Origin: Soehngenia sp035406565
GTDB taxonomy: Bacteria; Bacillota; Clostridia; Tissierellales; Tissierellaceae
DNA: 40,784 bases
Direction of reading: 5' to 3'
Assembly (NCBI GenBank): GCA_035406565.1
Contig: DAONLG010000002.1
Span: forward strand, 1-40,784
Under the pieces are notes generated by a model that had not been told where the DNA came from, did not search any database, and saw only the letters and a list, made by a program, of their open reading frames with translations. Position numbers and translations under genes: made by a program. How positions within the stretch are numbered: the stretch's first letter is position 1; each line of letters opens with the position of its first letter. This document shows positions 8,050-16,610 of the stretch, piece after piece.

Positions 8050-8526
8050 CTATTCATTTAATACGTTTACATAAGAGATTCTGCCATCTTTTAGTATCGA
8101 ATTGCCAGCGTATAATGTTATTGTTTGCCCTACGTAATATACAGATTTATCAAGTGATATTCCATTTGGTTTTAGATCGCCAGATGCTTTCATAGTCAAT
8201 TTCAAAGAAATGTATCCTTCTTTTTCTGATGCGACAACATTTCCAGAATCATCACTAGCAAATACTACACTTGGTCCTTTCTCTATTTTAGTCACTTTCC
8301 CAAAAGAAGAACCTTGAATAGATTCTTTTACAGGGCTATCTATATGTATCCCATTTAATACTGTCTCTGGCACTGCTTCAATGTAAAAAGAGATTTCTAC
8401 GTCTTTTTCTTTAACTTGATTAGTTACTACATTTGCTTTATTAAATTTTGATTTTATGCTAAAAGCAGCAATTACAATTACAATAATTATCAACAAATCT
8501 ATCCAAGTAAATTTATGCTTTTTCAT
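8050..8526 (-). CDS. DUF4330 family membrane protein, copy 2
   Basis: A 158-residue protein with a short basic N-terminus, one membrane segment (about 8-26) and a ~125-residue predicted extracytoplasmic beta-rich domain. It is a clear paralogue of the preceding gene: both share an IDxxI membrane start, a V-x-E-S-[IL]-x(3)-F-G-[KN]-V-T block, K-E-G-Y before a beta strand, and a C-terminal Y-Y-[VI]-G-Q-x-I-x-L segment ending in an SIx(2)GRI-type strand. I recognise it as DUF4330, a family without assigned function. It lies 10 bases downstream of its paralogue and 15 before the ligase gene, so all are probably one operon. Ribosome site AGGAGG is strong. Confidence 0.8.
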   Translation of the reverse strand: MKKHKFTWIDLLIIIVIVIAAFSIKSKFNKANVVTNQVKEKDVEISFYIEAVPETVLNGIHIDSPVKESIQGSSFGKVTKIEKGPSVVFASDDSGNVVASEKEGYISLKLTMKASGDLKPNGISLDKSVYYVGQTITLYAGNSILKDGRISYVNVLNE

Positions 8527-8536
8527 AATTAACCTC

Positions 8537-9025
8537 CTAAAGCTGATTTACGGCATCTATTCTGCCATAAAAAATTGAACTTCCAACTTTTAAATTGATT
8601 ACTTGACCTATATAGTAAGTACTCCCATCAATCACGATGCCATTATCTCCCACTTTTCCATTTGCAGTTAATGTAATATATATAGATGAATACCCCTCTT
8701 TCGTTGAGGTGGTTTGATTTCCAAATTTATCTTTGCCATAAGAAATGGAAGGACCAACATTTTTTTCAGTAACATTTCCAAAGTTTGCATTGAGCAAAGA
8801 TTCACTTGCAGGATCTCCAATTTTTACATTTTCTGCAGTGAAATCATTCACTTCCTCTTGGAAAAAAATGATTTCAACTTTACTTTGCTCATCATCAACT
8901 ATATCTTTTATGCCTATTATTCCAAGCTTATTCAATGCAAATACAAAAAGTGCAACTAATATTATCCCAATAACAACATCGATGATATTAAACTTTTTGT
9001 GAGATTTTTTATCATTTTTATTCAT
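8537..9025 (-). CDS. DUF4330 family membrane protein, copy 1
   Basis: A 162-residue single-pass protein: basic N-terminus (NKNDKKSHKK), membrane segment about 15-33, acidic linker (DIVDDEQSK), then the same beta-rich extracytoplasmic domain as its neighbour. The two copies share the overall plan and several blocks but have diverged strongly, so the duplication is old or both were kept for different partners. Function unknown; its place between a GT4 glycosyltransferase and an O-antigen-ligase-like protein suggests a role at the outer face of the membrane in glycan handling. Ribosome site AGGAGG precedes the ATG. Confidence 0.8.
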   Translation of the reverse strand: MNKNDKKSHKKFNIIDVVIGIILVALFVFALNKLGIIGIKDIVDDEQSKVEIIFFQEEVNDFTAENVKIGDPASESLLNANFGNVTEKNVGPSISYGKDKFGNQTTSTKEGYSSIYITLTANGKVGDNGIVIDGSTYYIGQVINLKVGSSIFYGRIDAVNQL

Positions 9026-9036
9026 CTGAATTCCTC

Positions 9037-10137
9037 CTATTTAAGATAAATTTTTAGAGTCTCTTCTGCTAAATACTTTAAATCATATTTATTTACAATA
9101 GATTTATGGCCATTTTCCCCAAGCGTTCTTCTCAATTCATCATCAATCGTCAATCTAAGCATCTCTTCAGCCAATTTTTGCGTATCACCAAATGGGACTA
9201 AAACACCATTATTTAATTTAATATCAATTATCTCCCTAGTTCCACCACTGTCTGTAGAAATGACAGCTAGCTTACATGCCATTGCTTCTAAGATGGATAT
9301 TCCAAAGGCCTCATACTGTGAATGACATATAAACAAATCAGAAGCTTTTAAATAGTCCATTATGTTAGTTTCAAAGCCTGTAAAAATCAAACGGTCTTTT
9401 ATTTTAAGCTCATCAGCATATTCTTTAATTGATTCTAGTAAAGCACCATCACCTACTAATAAAAAAACTACTTTTCTGTTTATTTTTCCTTTTTCAATCA
9501 GTTCAAAATATCTCTTTATTGAATCAATAAAGAATTTATGCCCTTTTTCCCATCGAAATCTTGCTATTGACGTTATGACAAGAGTATCTTTATCTATATT
9601 GTACTTTTTTCTGATATCTTCTTGTGGCGGAGACTGCCACTTATCAATATCTATGCCATTTGGTATATAAGAGATTTTTTCACGAGAAATACCTTCACTA
9701 ACTAACCTTTCTTCAACTGCTTTGCTCACAGCTATTATCTTGTCAGTTTTGATAGATAGGAGTTTATTAAGATAAATAACTGATTTTTTATTTTTAAGCA
9801 GCATATGTCTAGTATTTATTATTTTAACTTTGTTACCAAGACATTTTGACAATACAGCTATTGAGTGTTCGCGTAAAAAATGAGTATGAACAACATCCAC
9901 TTTATTTTCCAAACAAATTTTTTTCAACATGATTGCTGCTTTCATATCGAAGGTACCAGCCATCTCTAGTTGCATTAGCGGGATATTCATTTCTTCAAAT
10001 AACTTTCTGCCTGGCCCATCTTTTGAATATATTATTATTATGTTTGCTTTATTTTTAATTTCATTAATCGTGTTGTAAACTGACATTTCAGTACCTGCGT
10101 GTCCAAGATAATTGAACATATGCACAATATTAAGCAT
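9037..10137 (-). CDS. GT4 family glycosyltransferase
   Basis: A cytoplasmic GT-B retaining glycosyltransferase of about 366 residues. The N-terminal acceptor domain has HMFNYLGHAGTE, VDVVHTHF and NTRHMLLKN; the C-terminal donor domain has SIARFRWEKGH, LLVGDG and the E-x7-E motif in YEAFGISILEAMA, followed by STDSGGTREII. These place it in family GT4 (glycosyltransferases group 1). Sugar donor and acceptor cannot be read. I chose the ATG at 10137, which has GAGG six bases before it; an in-frame GTG at 10149 is also possible. It overlaps the end of the cyclo-ligase gene by 8 bases. The context suggests surface polysaccharide synthesis. Confidence 0.87.
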   Translation of the reverse strand: MLNIVHMFNYLGHAGTEMSVYNTINEIKNKANIIIIYSKDGPGRKLFEEMNIPLMQLEMAGTFDMKAAIMLKKICLENKVDVVHTHFLREHSIAVLSKCLGNKVKIINTRHMLLKNKKSVIYLNKLLSIKTDKIIAVSKAVEERLVSEGISREKISYIPNGIDIDKWQSPPQEDIRKKYNIDKDTLVITSIARFRWEKGHKFFIDSIKRYFELIEKGKINRKVVFLLVGDGALLESIKEYADELKIKDRLIFTGFETNIMDYLKASDLFICHSQYEAFGISILEAMACKLAVISTDSGGTREIIDIKLNNGVLVPFGDTQKLAEEMLRLTIDDELRRTLGENGHKSIVNKYDLKYLAEETLKIYLK

Positions 10138-10711
10138 TTCTAACCTCACATTCTATAAAATCTTTTTCTGTAATGATAAAATCAACAGGTATATCATACT
10201 TTTCAAAGGGAACTTTGTCAATTACTTGAAAGCTAAATGCAAGTCCGACAGATAAAGCATCCTTTCTTAATAAAGGCAGGAATTTATCATAATAGCCACC
10301 GCCATATCCAATCCTATATCCACTTATATCAAAGACAGCCCCAGGGACAATAACTAAGTCAATTGATTTTTCATCAATAATTTTAAGCTTATTAGGATCT
10401 GGGGATAGTATGCCGAAATATCCTGACACTAATTCGCTAATATCATCTATTAAGCAGGGCATCATGATTTTATTTTTGCTATCTATATAAGGCACTGAAA
10501 TTTTTTTTCCATCTTCAATAGCTTTTTTAATAAATTTATGCGTATTAACTTCATTGTTGAAACTAACATAGCTCATGATATTTGTGGCCTTTTTATAAAG
10601 TTCTGATGTTATGAGATTATTCATTATTATATCACTGTAACTTTCGACTTTATCAACGCTCAAGCTCTTTCGAATTGCTAATATTTGCTCCCTTAAATTT
10701 TTTTTATTCAA
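10130..10711 (-). CDS. 5-formyltetrahydrofolate cyclo-ligase
   Basis: A 193-residue folate enzyme that converts 5-formyl-THF to 5,10-methenyl-THF using ATP. The basic N-terminus (NKKNLREQILAIRK) and the C-terminal ATP/substrate loop GYRIGYGGGYYDKFL are diagnostic, and the length is normal. The start is a TTG with GAGGTGA six bases upstream. It is the first gene of the minus-strand group and overlaps the glycosyltransferase, but there is no metabolic link to glycans, so the arrangement is probably just convenient co-transcription. It is divergent from ftsE with about 105 bases between; several AT-rich TATAAT-like boxes at 10748-10758 could be promoters in either direction. Confidence 0.93.
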   Translation of the reverse strand: MNKKNLREQILAIRKSLSVDKVESYSDIIMNNLITSELYKKATNIMSYVSFNNEVNTHKFIKKAIEDGKKISVPYIDSKNKIMMPCLIDDISELVSGYFGILSPDPNKLKIIDEKSIDLVIVPGAVFDISGYRIGYGGGYYDKFLPLLRKDALSVGLAFSFQVIDKVPFEKYDIPVDFIITEKDFIECEVRNA

Positions 10712-10747
10712 AGAATATCACCTCAAGTGTTTATTTATCTTTCCATT

Positions 10748-10758
10748 TATAATATAAT
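10748..10758 (+). promoter_or_regulatory. Possible -10 boxes in the divergent promoter region
   Basis: Two overlapping TATAAT hexamers (10748-10753 and 10753-10758) lie midway between the divergent cyclo-ligase and ftsE starts. No convincing -35 is visible at the right distance, so this is a weak call for the ftsE promoter. Confidence 0.35.
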
Positions 10759-10816
10759 ATATCATTAGAAAGCAAAATGAAATAAAAAAATGGATATTGA
10801 TTCCGAGGTGATATAT

Positions 10817-11503
10817 TTGATTAGATTTGTTAATGTTTCTAAAGAATACAAAAATGGTGTTATAGCTTTATATGACATCAATATTGAAATAAATAAAGGT
10901 GAGTTCGTATTTTTAGTAGGATCAAGCGGTGCTGGAAAATCTACATTGATAAAACTTCTTTTAAAAGAAGAAGGAATTACAAGGGGTAAATTATATTTAA
11001 ATGGAACAGATATAACAAGAGTACCAAATAGAAGGATACCATTTATCAGAAGACAATTAGGAGTAGTGTTTCAAGACTTTAGACTCCTTCCAAATAAGAC
11101 TGTTTATGAAAATGTAGCTTTTGCTATGGAGATAATCGGAGCAAGCCCTAGAGCAATCAGAAGGAGGGTTCCTGCAGTTTTAAGTATGGTCGATTTAAGT
11201 AGAAAAGCTTCCTCATATCCTGACCAACTTTCTGGAGGAGAACAGCAGAGAGTTTCTATTGCTAGGTCAATAGTAAATAATCCTCCCGTGCTTATAGCGG
11301 ATGAACCTACAGGCAATCTTGACCCTGAAACTGCGAGTGATATAATGAAAGTATTGGTGGATATCAACAATAGGGGGACAACTGTTTTAATGGCTACACA
11401 TGCTAAAGAAATAGTAAACAGCATGAGAAAAAGAGTTATAGCCCTAGAAAATGGACGAATTATTAGAGACGAAGAGAAGGGTGGGTATGGCTTTGAAGCT
11501 TAG
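10817..11503 (+). CDS. ftsE: Cell division ABC ATPase FtsE
   Basis: The ATPase of the FtsEX complex, which transmits a cytoplasmic division or elongation signal to wall hydrolases outside. Walker A GSSGAGKST, Q-loop VFQDFRLLPN, signature LSGGEQQR, Walker B VLIADEPTGNLD and switch His in THAKE are all intact. I place the start at the TTG (10817), preceded by GAGGTGA with a 5-base gap, giving 228 residues and the usual FtsE beginning (M)IRFVNVSKEY; an upstream in-frame ATG at 10790 would add nine untypical residues. The gene overlaps ftsX by 17 bases. Confidence 0.95.
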   Translation: MIRFVNVSKEYKNGVIALYDINIEINKGEFVFLVGSSGAGKSTLIKLLLKEEGITRGKLYLNGTDITRVPNRRIPFIRRQLGVVFQDFRLLPNKTVYENVAFAMEIIGASPRAIRRRVPAVLSMVDLSRKASSYPDQLSGGEQQRVSIARSIVNNPPVLIADEPTGNLDPETASDIMKVLVDINNRGTTVLMATHAKEIVNSMRKRVIALENGRIIRDEEKGGYGFEA

Positions 11504-12389
11504 AATATTTAGAAATATGTTTAAGCAAGGAATACAGAGCATGTGGAGAAATAAGAGCATGGGATTGGCATCAATCACTAGCATTGCTGCTGTATTGATG
11601 ATACTTGGAATAGTTTTGGTTTTGATATTGAGTATTAACAATGTTGTAAATGACACTAAATTAAAATTTGATGAAATAGAAGTATTTTTAGAGGACCAAA
11701 TAAGTAGAGAACAGATGACAAAGATAGAAGATACAGCTAAAAATGTACCTGGTGTAGTATCTGTGATATATAGATCAAAAGAGCAAGCACTGGATTTAAT
11801 GAAAGAAGATTGGGGAGAAGATGCATATCTTTTAGAAGATTTGGAGACAAATCCATTGCCAAATTCATATATAATCAAAGTCGAAGATATCGAACTGGCT
11901 GATAATTTAGTAAATTCAATAAAAACACTTGACGGAGTCGAAGAAGTGAAATATTATAAAGATATAATCGATAAATTATTAAATTTTGCAAGTTATATAA
12001 GAATTGGCGGTATGATAATAATTGCTGTTTTAGTTTTTGTCTCGATTTTTATAATATCTAATACTATAAAGCTGACTGTGACTTCCAGAAAAAGAGAGAT
12101 TAACATAATGAAATATGTTGGGGCTACTAATAGTTACATAAGAGGACCGTTTATCATAGAGGGCGTTTTTTTTGGAATTGTTGGGGCGTTATTTTCAATT
12201 GTGGTAGTATATTTTGCATATCGCTATCTATATCTAAATATGAATGAGAGTTTTTACAATATGTTCACTTTCTATTTAATACCTCCTGAGTCCATATTCA
12301 GTGATATAACAGTTATATTTTTAACTTTAGGAGCTGGCATCGGGGCTATGGGAAGCATGCTATCGCTTAAAAAGTTTTTAAATGTATAG
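11487..12389 (+). CDS. ftsX: Cell division ABC permease FtsX
   Basis: A 300-residue FtsX: cytoplasmic N-terminus (FRNMFKQGIQSMWRNKSMGLASI), first membrane helix about 22-46, an extracytoplasmic domain about 47-165 that in characterised homologues contacts the wall hydrolase or its activator, then three more helices with the FtsX signature TIKLTVTSRKREINIMKYVGAT. I chose the ATG at 11487, with GAAGGGTGGG just before it; an ATG at 11451 lies deep in ftsE and would add an untypical 12-residue leader. Translational coupling with ftsE is likely. Confidence 0.95.
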   Translation: MALKLRIFRNMFKQGIQSMWRNKSMGLASITSIAAVLMILGIVLVLILSINNVVNDTKLKFDEIEVFLEDQISREQMTKIEDTAKNVPGVVSVIYRSKEQALDLMKEDWGEDAYLLEDLETNPLPNSYIIKVEDIELADNLVNSIKTLDGVEEVKYYKDIIDKLLNFASYIRIGGMIIIAVLVFVSIFIISNTIKLTVTSRKREINIMKYVGATNSYIRGPFIIEGVFFGIVGALFSIVVVYFAYRYLYLNMNESFYNMFTFYLIPPESIFSDITVIFLTLGAGIGAMGSMLSLKKFLNV

Positions 12390-12401
12390 GAGGATTTATG
12401 A

Positions 12402-13532
12402 ATGAAACGTAAAAGGGTAATTTCGCTATTTGTTGCTATGCTATTTATATTTTCAACTGTTTTTCAAGTCTATGGGCAAACAATAAGCGATTTAAAAAAA
12501 CAGCAATCTGAAATACAATCTCAAATAGACCAGACCAAAAAAGAGCTCGAATCTATGCAAAACCAAACAGACACAGTAGAAAATCAGATAAAAGAACTCG
12601 ATTTAAAGATTTCTAATGCACAAAGTGAATTGGACAATGTGGAAAAAGAGTTGGAAATAATAAATGCAAACATTGCTCAAGCTGAAAAAGACCTGGCAGA
12701 GGCAGAAAAAAACATAGCTGAAAAAACAGATACTTTTAATCAAAGAGTAAGGGTTATGTATAAAAATGGGAATGTAGGATATCTTGAAGTTTTGTTGTCA
12801 TCTGGAGATATCAAAGATTTTTTATCTAGGCAAACTATGATAGAATCAATTGCTGAACAAGATAAGGAATTAATACAATACATGAAAGAACAACGAGATA
12901 TAGTTGAACAGAAAAAAGTAGAACTAGAAGCTCAAAGAGCATCAGTTGAAATAACAAAATCTAAATTGGAATCAAGAAAAAGAGATTTAGAAACTGTTAG
13001 CAGACAAAAAGAAGATCTCATGGGAAGATTGGTAAAAGATATTGACGCATATGAAAAAGAATATGACAAATTAAATGAATATGCAAAACAGATAGAATCT
13101 AAGATAGTCGAACTACAACGAAATACAAATCCTTATTCCGGTGGAGTCATGTTATGGCCAGTTGAAGGGTATTCTAGAATTAGTTCATCATTTGGATACA
13201 GGATTCACCCTATATTTAATGTTCAAAAACTACATACAGGTATCGATATACCTGCTCCTACTGGAACTGTGGCACGTGCAGCTTCTGATGGAATTGTCAT
13301 ATATGCAGATTGGCTAGGATCATATGGAAAAGCAGTTATGATAGACCACGGAGGTGGAATAGTAACACTTTATGCTCATAACTCTTCAATACTAGTTTCT
13401 GAAGGAGAAACTGTGGCAAGAGGCCAATCAATATCAAAGATTGGAAGCACAGGTAACTCTACTGGCCCTCACCTACATTTTGAAGTGAGGAAAAATGGAG
13501 CTTATGTAGATCCTATACCTTGGTTAAAGTAA
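12402..13532 (+). CDS. Coiled-coil M23 peptidase, probable FtsEX-controlled hydrolase
   Basis: A secreted 376-residue protein: signal peptide about 1-25 ending near FQVYG, a long coiled coil about 26-245 rich in Gln, Glu and Lys heptads, and a C-terminal LytM/M23 domain about 260-375. The zinc-ligand motifs H-x3-D (LHTGID) and H-x-H (GPHLHFEV) are present together with the second-sphere YAHNSS, so it should be an active endopeptidase. This differs from E. coli EnvC, whose LytM domain lacks catalytic residues and only activates amidases. Its position 12 bases after ftsX, in the same operon, makes it the likely FtsX partner. The gene ends in a strong hairpin. Confidence 0.9.
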   Translation: MKRKRVISLFVAMLFIFSTVFQVYGQTISDLKKQQSEIQSQIDQTKKELESMQNQTDTVENQIKELDLKISNAQSELDNVEKELEIINANIAQAEKDLAEAEKNIAEKTDTFNQRVRVMYKNGNVGYLEVLLSSGDIKDFLSRQTMIESIAEQDKELIQYMKEQRDIVEQKKVELEAQRASVEITKSKLESRKRDLETVSRQKEDLMGRLVKDIDAYEKEYDKLNEYAKQIESKIVELQRNTNPYSGGVMLWPVEGYSRISSSFGYRIHPIFNVQKLHTGIDIPAPTGTVARAASDGIVIYADWLGSYGKAVMIDHGGGIVTLYAHNSSILVSEGETVARGQSISKIGSTGNSTGPHLHFEVRKNGAYVDPIPWLK

Positions 13533-13560
13533 AAGGAGATTTTTCTCCTTTTTTATTTTT
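13531..13560 (+). terminator. Intrinsic terminator after the M23 gene
   Basis: A 9-bp stem AAAAGGAGA (13531-13539) / TCTCCTTTT (13544-13552) with a TTTT loop runs into a T-rich tail. It begins inside the stop codon. Its 20-base core is identical to that of the terminator at 22424-22457. Confidence 0.85.
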
Positions 13561-13586
13561 TAGTTTCATATAATAAGGGGTGCAAA

Positions 13587-14810
13587 ATGAAAAATAAAAA
13601 AAATATAATTTTATTTTTAGCGATTTTAATAGTAACCAATGCAGCAACTTTTACTTTATCAAATTATTTGACTGTAAATGTAAATGATAAAGTAATAATA
13701 CCTAGTTCTGAATATAAAGTGTTAAAAGAAGTATATGAAGACAATAAAAAGGTAGCTTTAGTGAGAAAAACAATAGATGAACTTTATTTAAGAGAAGTAG
13801 ATGAAGAAGCGTTATTGGATGGACAATTAAAAGGCATGGTTAATGCTTTAAATGATCCATATTCTATTTACATGACTAAAGATGAATATGAGAGCTTTAA
13901 TGCTGAAACAGATGGTGAATATGGAGGGGTAGGAATTATCGTGACACCCGGCGATGACAATTTAATCACTGTAGTTTCACCAATAGAAGATACTCCTGCA
14001 GAAAAAGCAGGCATCAAGACTGGAGATAAGATAATAAAAGTAGATGGAAAAGAATTCTTTGCAGAGAATATGGATGAAGCAGTTAAAATCATGAGAGGCG
14101 AACCAAACACAAAGGTAACACTGACAATCTTAAGAAAGAATGATGCAGGTGAAACAAACACTTTTGATGTAGAATTGACAAGAGAAATCATCAAATTAGT
14201 TTCCGTTAAATCAAATATGTTAGAAAATGATATTGGGTATATTAGAATAACTTCTTTTGATAAGAATACAGCGGAAGATTTTAAAAAACAATTAAAAGAC
14301 ATTGAGTCCAGTGGTGCTAAGGGTCTTATCATAGACTTAAGAAATAACCCTGGAGGATTGTTAGATGTATGTGCCGACATTGCAGATCAGTTATTAGATA
14401 AAAAAGTAATAGTCTATACACAAGACAAATATGGCAAAAAAGAGTATTTGTACTCCGATAGCTCCATGACTAAGTTACCTGTTGTTTTGTTAGTAAATGA
14501 AGGCAGCGCTAGTGCTTCAGAGATTCTTGCAGGAGCGATTAAAGATTACCAAAGAGGAACTATTGTTGGGACAACAACATTTGGAAAAGGAGTTGTTCAA
14601 AGATTAAAAGATCTACCTGATGGTTCAGGTTTAAAGATAACTGTTTCTGAATATTTTACACCTAATGGTACGAATATACATGGAATAGGGATAAAACCAG
14701 ACATTGAAGTAGAACTGAATGAAGGAGTAAAAGATATTGGGCCAGATTATTTAGATCAAGATAATCAACTCCAAAAGGCAATTGAAGTATTAGAATCAAA
14801 AATAAATTAA
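13587..14810 (+). CDS. C-terminal processing serine protease (CtpA/CtpB type, S41)
   Basis: A 407-residue exported protease: N-terminal signal/anchor about 7-27, PDZ domain about 110-195 (GEYGGVGIIV, DTPAEKAGIKTGD), then the S41 catalytic core. The catalytic triad is visible at Ser309 (GSASASE), Lys334 (FGKGVVQ) and Gln338, with the same residue numbers that I recall for B. subtilis CtpB. In Bacillus such proteases cleave a sporulation regulator; others trim wall enzymes. Here it follows ftsEX and an M23 peptidase, so processing of envelope proteins is plausible. A hairpin terminator separates it from the M23 gene, so expression may be reduced or partly independent. Confidence 0.92.
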   Translation: MKNKKNIILFLAILIVTNAATFTLSNYLTVNVNDKVIIPSSEYKVLKEVYEDNKKVALVRKTIDELYLREVDEEALLDGQLKGMVNALNDPYSIYMTKDEYESFNAETDGEYGGVGIIVTPGDDNLITVVSPIEDTPAEKAGIKTGDKIIKVDGKEFFAENMDEAVKIMRGEPNTKVTLTILRKNDAGETNTFDVELTREIIKLVSVKSNMLENDIGYIRITSFDKNTAEDFKKQLKDIESSGAKGLIIDLRNNPGGLLDVCADIADQLLDKKVIVYTQDKYGKKEYLYSDSSMTKLPVVLLVNEGSASASEILAGAIKDYQRGTIVGTTTFGKGVVQRLKDLPDGSGLKITVSEYFTPNGTNIHGIGIKPDIEVELNEGVKDIGPDYLDQDNQLQKAIEVLESKIN

Positions 14811-14825
14811 TAGGATGAATTTATT

Positions 14826-14880
14826 AAAAAAGCTCCTCATAAAATAGCTGCTTGATTAGCTATTATATGAGGAGCTTTTT
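14826..14880. terminator. Long bidirectional terminator
   Basis: AAAAAGCTCCTCATA (14826-14840) pairs with TATGAGGAGCTTTTT (14866-14880), with an inner ATAGCT/AGCTAT stem. A-tract and T-tract flank both sides, so it can end both ctpA transcription and the convergent lipoprotein gene. Confidence 0.88.
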
Positions 14881-14912
14881 AAGTCATAGATTATAATATT
14901 TAAATCTAAAGA

Positions 14913-16475
14913 TCATTTAGTTAAATTAGCTGCTTTAATTGAGAAAATAATTGGGTTTGAATTTGCATCATTCGGAAGCTGTGAGTTTATATAAATTTTA
15001 TCATGATCAGTGTCATAGAAAGATTTTAAACCAAATACTTTCCCTAATTGCTTAAGTTCGCTATTATTCAGATCGATTATATACGCTTGATAAAGATCTG
15101 AATTACCGGTATTTTCCATTGCCAATATGTTTGACTTGGATGTTTGAGTAAAGTATACAAAATCTTTCTCTATAGAACTGATTAAGCGATTCTTATTTAA
15201 ATCATATATATATAGTGAATTAGTATTTCTTGACTCATCAAACTTTAAATAAGCCAATGAATCGTTATTCATAATTGACGTTTTATATCCTTGATCGACA
15301 TAATTTAGTTCACCTAATTCATTAATTAAATATATGTTGTTATTTTTTTCGGGGTATAAAAGTTCTTCAATAACTATATCATCACCATATGATTTTATAT
15401 TAACTATATTTTTATTTAATTGGCAATACAAAGAATATTTCTGTTCGCTTATGTTATAGAGGTAGATTCTAGAATCATTTTCTCCCGAAATATCAAGCAA
15501 ATACAATTCATTTTCATTTTTCCAAGAAAGCTTATCAATGGACTTACCATTTAATTCTTCTATTTTTTTAATTATGTTATCTTTATAAATGTACACATAT
15601 GCATTTCCTTGCTCATCGATAAAACTGATATTATTTGAGCAATTGCACATTTGTGCATTTGTGATGCTTGTTGTAGTGGATAATATTAGTTTTTTAGCCT
15701 CTGATTTTAAATCATAAAAATATAAGTTATGTGAATTTGCATTACCAGATTCATCAATCACATCATTGAGATATACGAACCCATTGCCATAAGAATGAAA
15801 TAGAATATTACCATAATCAATTAAATTTGAAACCAAAGTTCTATTTGTTTTTACAATATCGCCTGTTTTCATATCAACATAGATGTCTAAATTGATAATA
15901 GGTACCTCCTCATTCTCTTTTTGAAATACATTCTCAAACGATACAACCCATAGGTATTTATCATCATTGTTGATGATTTTTACATCAGGAAAAGTTGACG
16001 AATACAACCCATAATCAGCTTTTGTTTTATTTATTATGTCAACTAAATTATAATTAACTTTTATTGGGTCATAATTATCACACACTACTTCTAGGTCTAA
16101 TGAACTAAGATTAGAGATATCATCAGTTATTATTACTGTAAGCTGTGGGATAAATAATTGTGAATTAATATCTTTACTAATATTCAGATGGATTTTTAAA
16201 CTTGTTCCCTCTAATTTAATCTTGGAAACATCTACATTTGAACATTCGACTAAACCACCATATATTAATATTTTATTTTCGCTTCTATCTTTTATGATCT
16301 CTGCACGAGGGCTTGTATTTTGATAACTTGTTGATAAAATCGTCTTATCAATATAAAAATTTACGTCTGTAGATTCTGCTCCAGATTCAGATAGGAATAC
16401 GGAATTTATTTTAGAGCATCCCATCAGCAAAAGACACGATAAGAGCAAAAGAGTAAGAAACTTTGTTGATTTCAT
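14913..16475 (-). CDS. Putative lipoprotein with beta-propeller-like repeats, function unknown
   Basis: A 520-residue exported protein I cannot assign to a named family. It has a classical lipoprotein signal (MKST then LLLLSCLLLMGC; acylated Cys20). Residues about 30-190 look like a beta-sandwich region. From about 200 to 510 there are repeated units with the pattern hydrophobic strand, polar turn, N/D-x-L/I-Y-x-Y/I-D-L (NLYFYDLKSE, RIYLYNISEQ, SLYIYDLNKN, QAYIIDLNNS), spaced about 45-60 residues, as in TolB- or WD-like propellers. It is monocistronic, convergent with ctpA and divergent from uvrB, with GGAGGCGAG before the ATG. Partner unknown; a ligand- or protein-binding scaffold on the membrane surface is a guess. 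Confidence 0.7.
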   Translation of the reverse strand: MKSTKFLTLLLLSCLLLMGCSKINSVFLSESGAESTDVNFYIDKTILSTSYQNTSPRAEIIKDRSENKILIYGGLVECSNVDVSKIKLEGTSLKIHLNISKDINSQLFIPQLTVIITDDISNLSSLDLEVVCDNYDPIKVNYNLVDIINKTKADYGLYSSTFPDVKIINNDDKYLWVVSFENVFQKENEEVPIINLDIYVDMKTGDIVKTNRTLVSNLIDYGNILFHSYGNGFVYLNDVIDESGNANSHNLYFYDLKSEAKKLILSTTTSITNAQMCNCSNNISFIDEQGNAYVYIYKDNIIKKIEELNGKSIDKLSWKNENELYLLDISGENDSRIYLYNISEQKYSLYCQLNKNIVNIKSYGDDIVIEELLYPEKNNNIYLINELGELNYVDQGYKTSIMNNDSLAYLKFDESRNTNSLYIYDLNKNRLISSIEKDFVYFTQTSKSNILAMENTGNSDLYQAYIIDLNNSELKQLGKVFGLKSFYDTDHDKIYINSQLPNDANSNPIIFSIKAANLTK

Positions 16476-16565
16476 TATTTATCTCGCCTCCAATAATTAG
16501 ATTCTACAATATAATTAGCATAATCTCAAGTTTTAAAATGAGTAGATTTTTGTTATCAGTTGTTT

Positions 16566-16571
16566 TATAAT
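16566..16571 (+). promoter_or_regulatory. Probable -10 box of the uvrBA promoter
   Basis: A perfect TATAAT stands 10 bases ahead of the LexA box. The -35 region (about 16543-16548, TAGATT at 17 bases) is poor, which is common for regulated promoters. Confidence 0.55.
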
Positions 16572-16581
16572 AGATACATAA

Positions 16582-16593
16582 GAACAAATGTTC
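16582..16593. promoter_or_regulatory. LexA (SOS) operator upstream of uvrB
   Basis: GAAC-AAAT-GTTC is an exact match to the Gram-positive LexA/DinR half-site core GAAC-N4-GTTC. It lies just downstream of the TATAAT box and 17 bases before the uvrB ATG, a position where LexA binding would block transcription. It predicts that uvrB and uvrA are induced by DNA damage. Confidence 0.85.
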
Positions 16594-16610
16594 AAGAAAG
16601 AGGTTGTATT

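Noticed and set aside
10715..10814. Perfect inverted repeat ATATCACCTC / GAGGTGATAT between cyclo-ligase and ftsE
   Set aside because: Each arm is the ribosome site of one of two divergent genes and lies on different transcripts, so the symmetry is explained by similar Shine-Dalgarno sequences.
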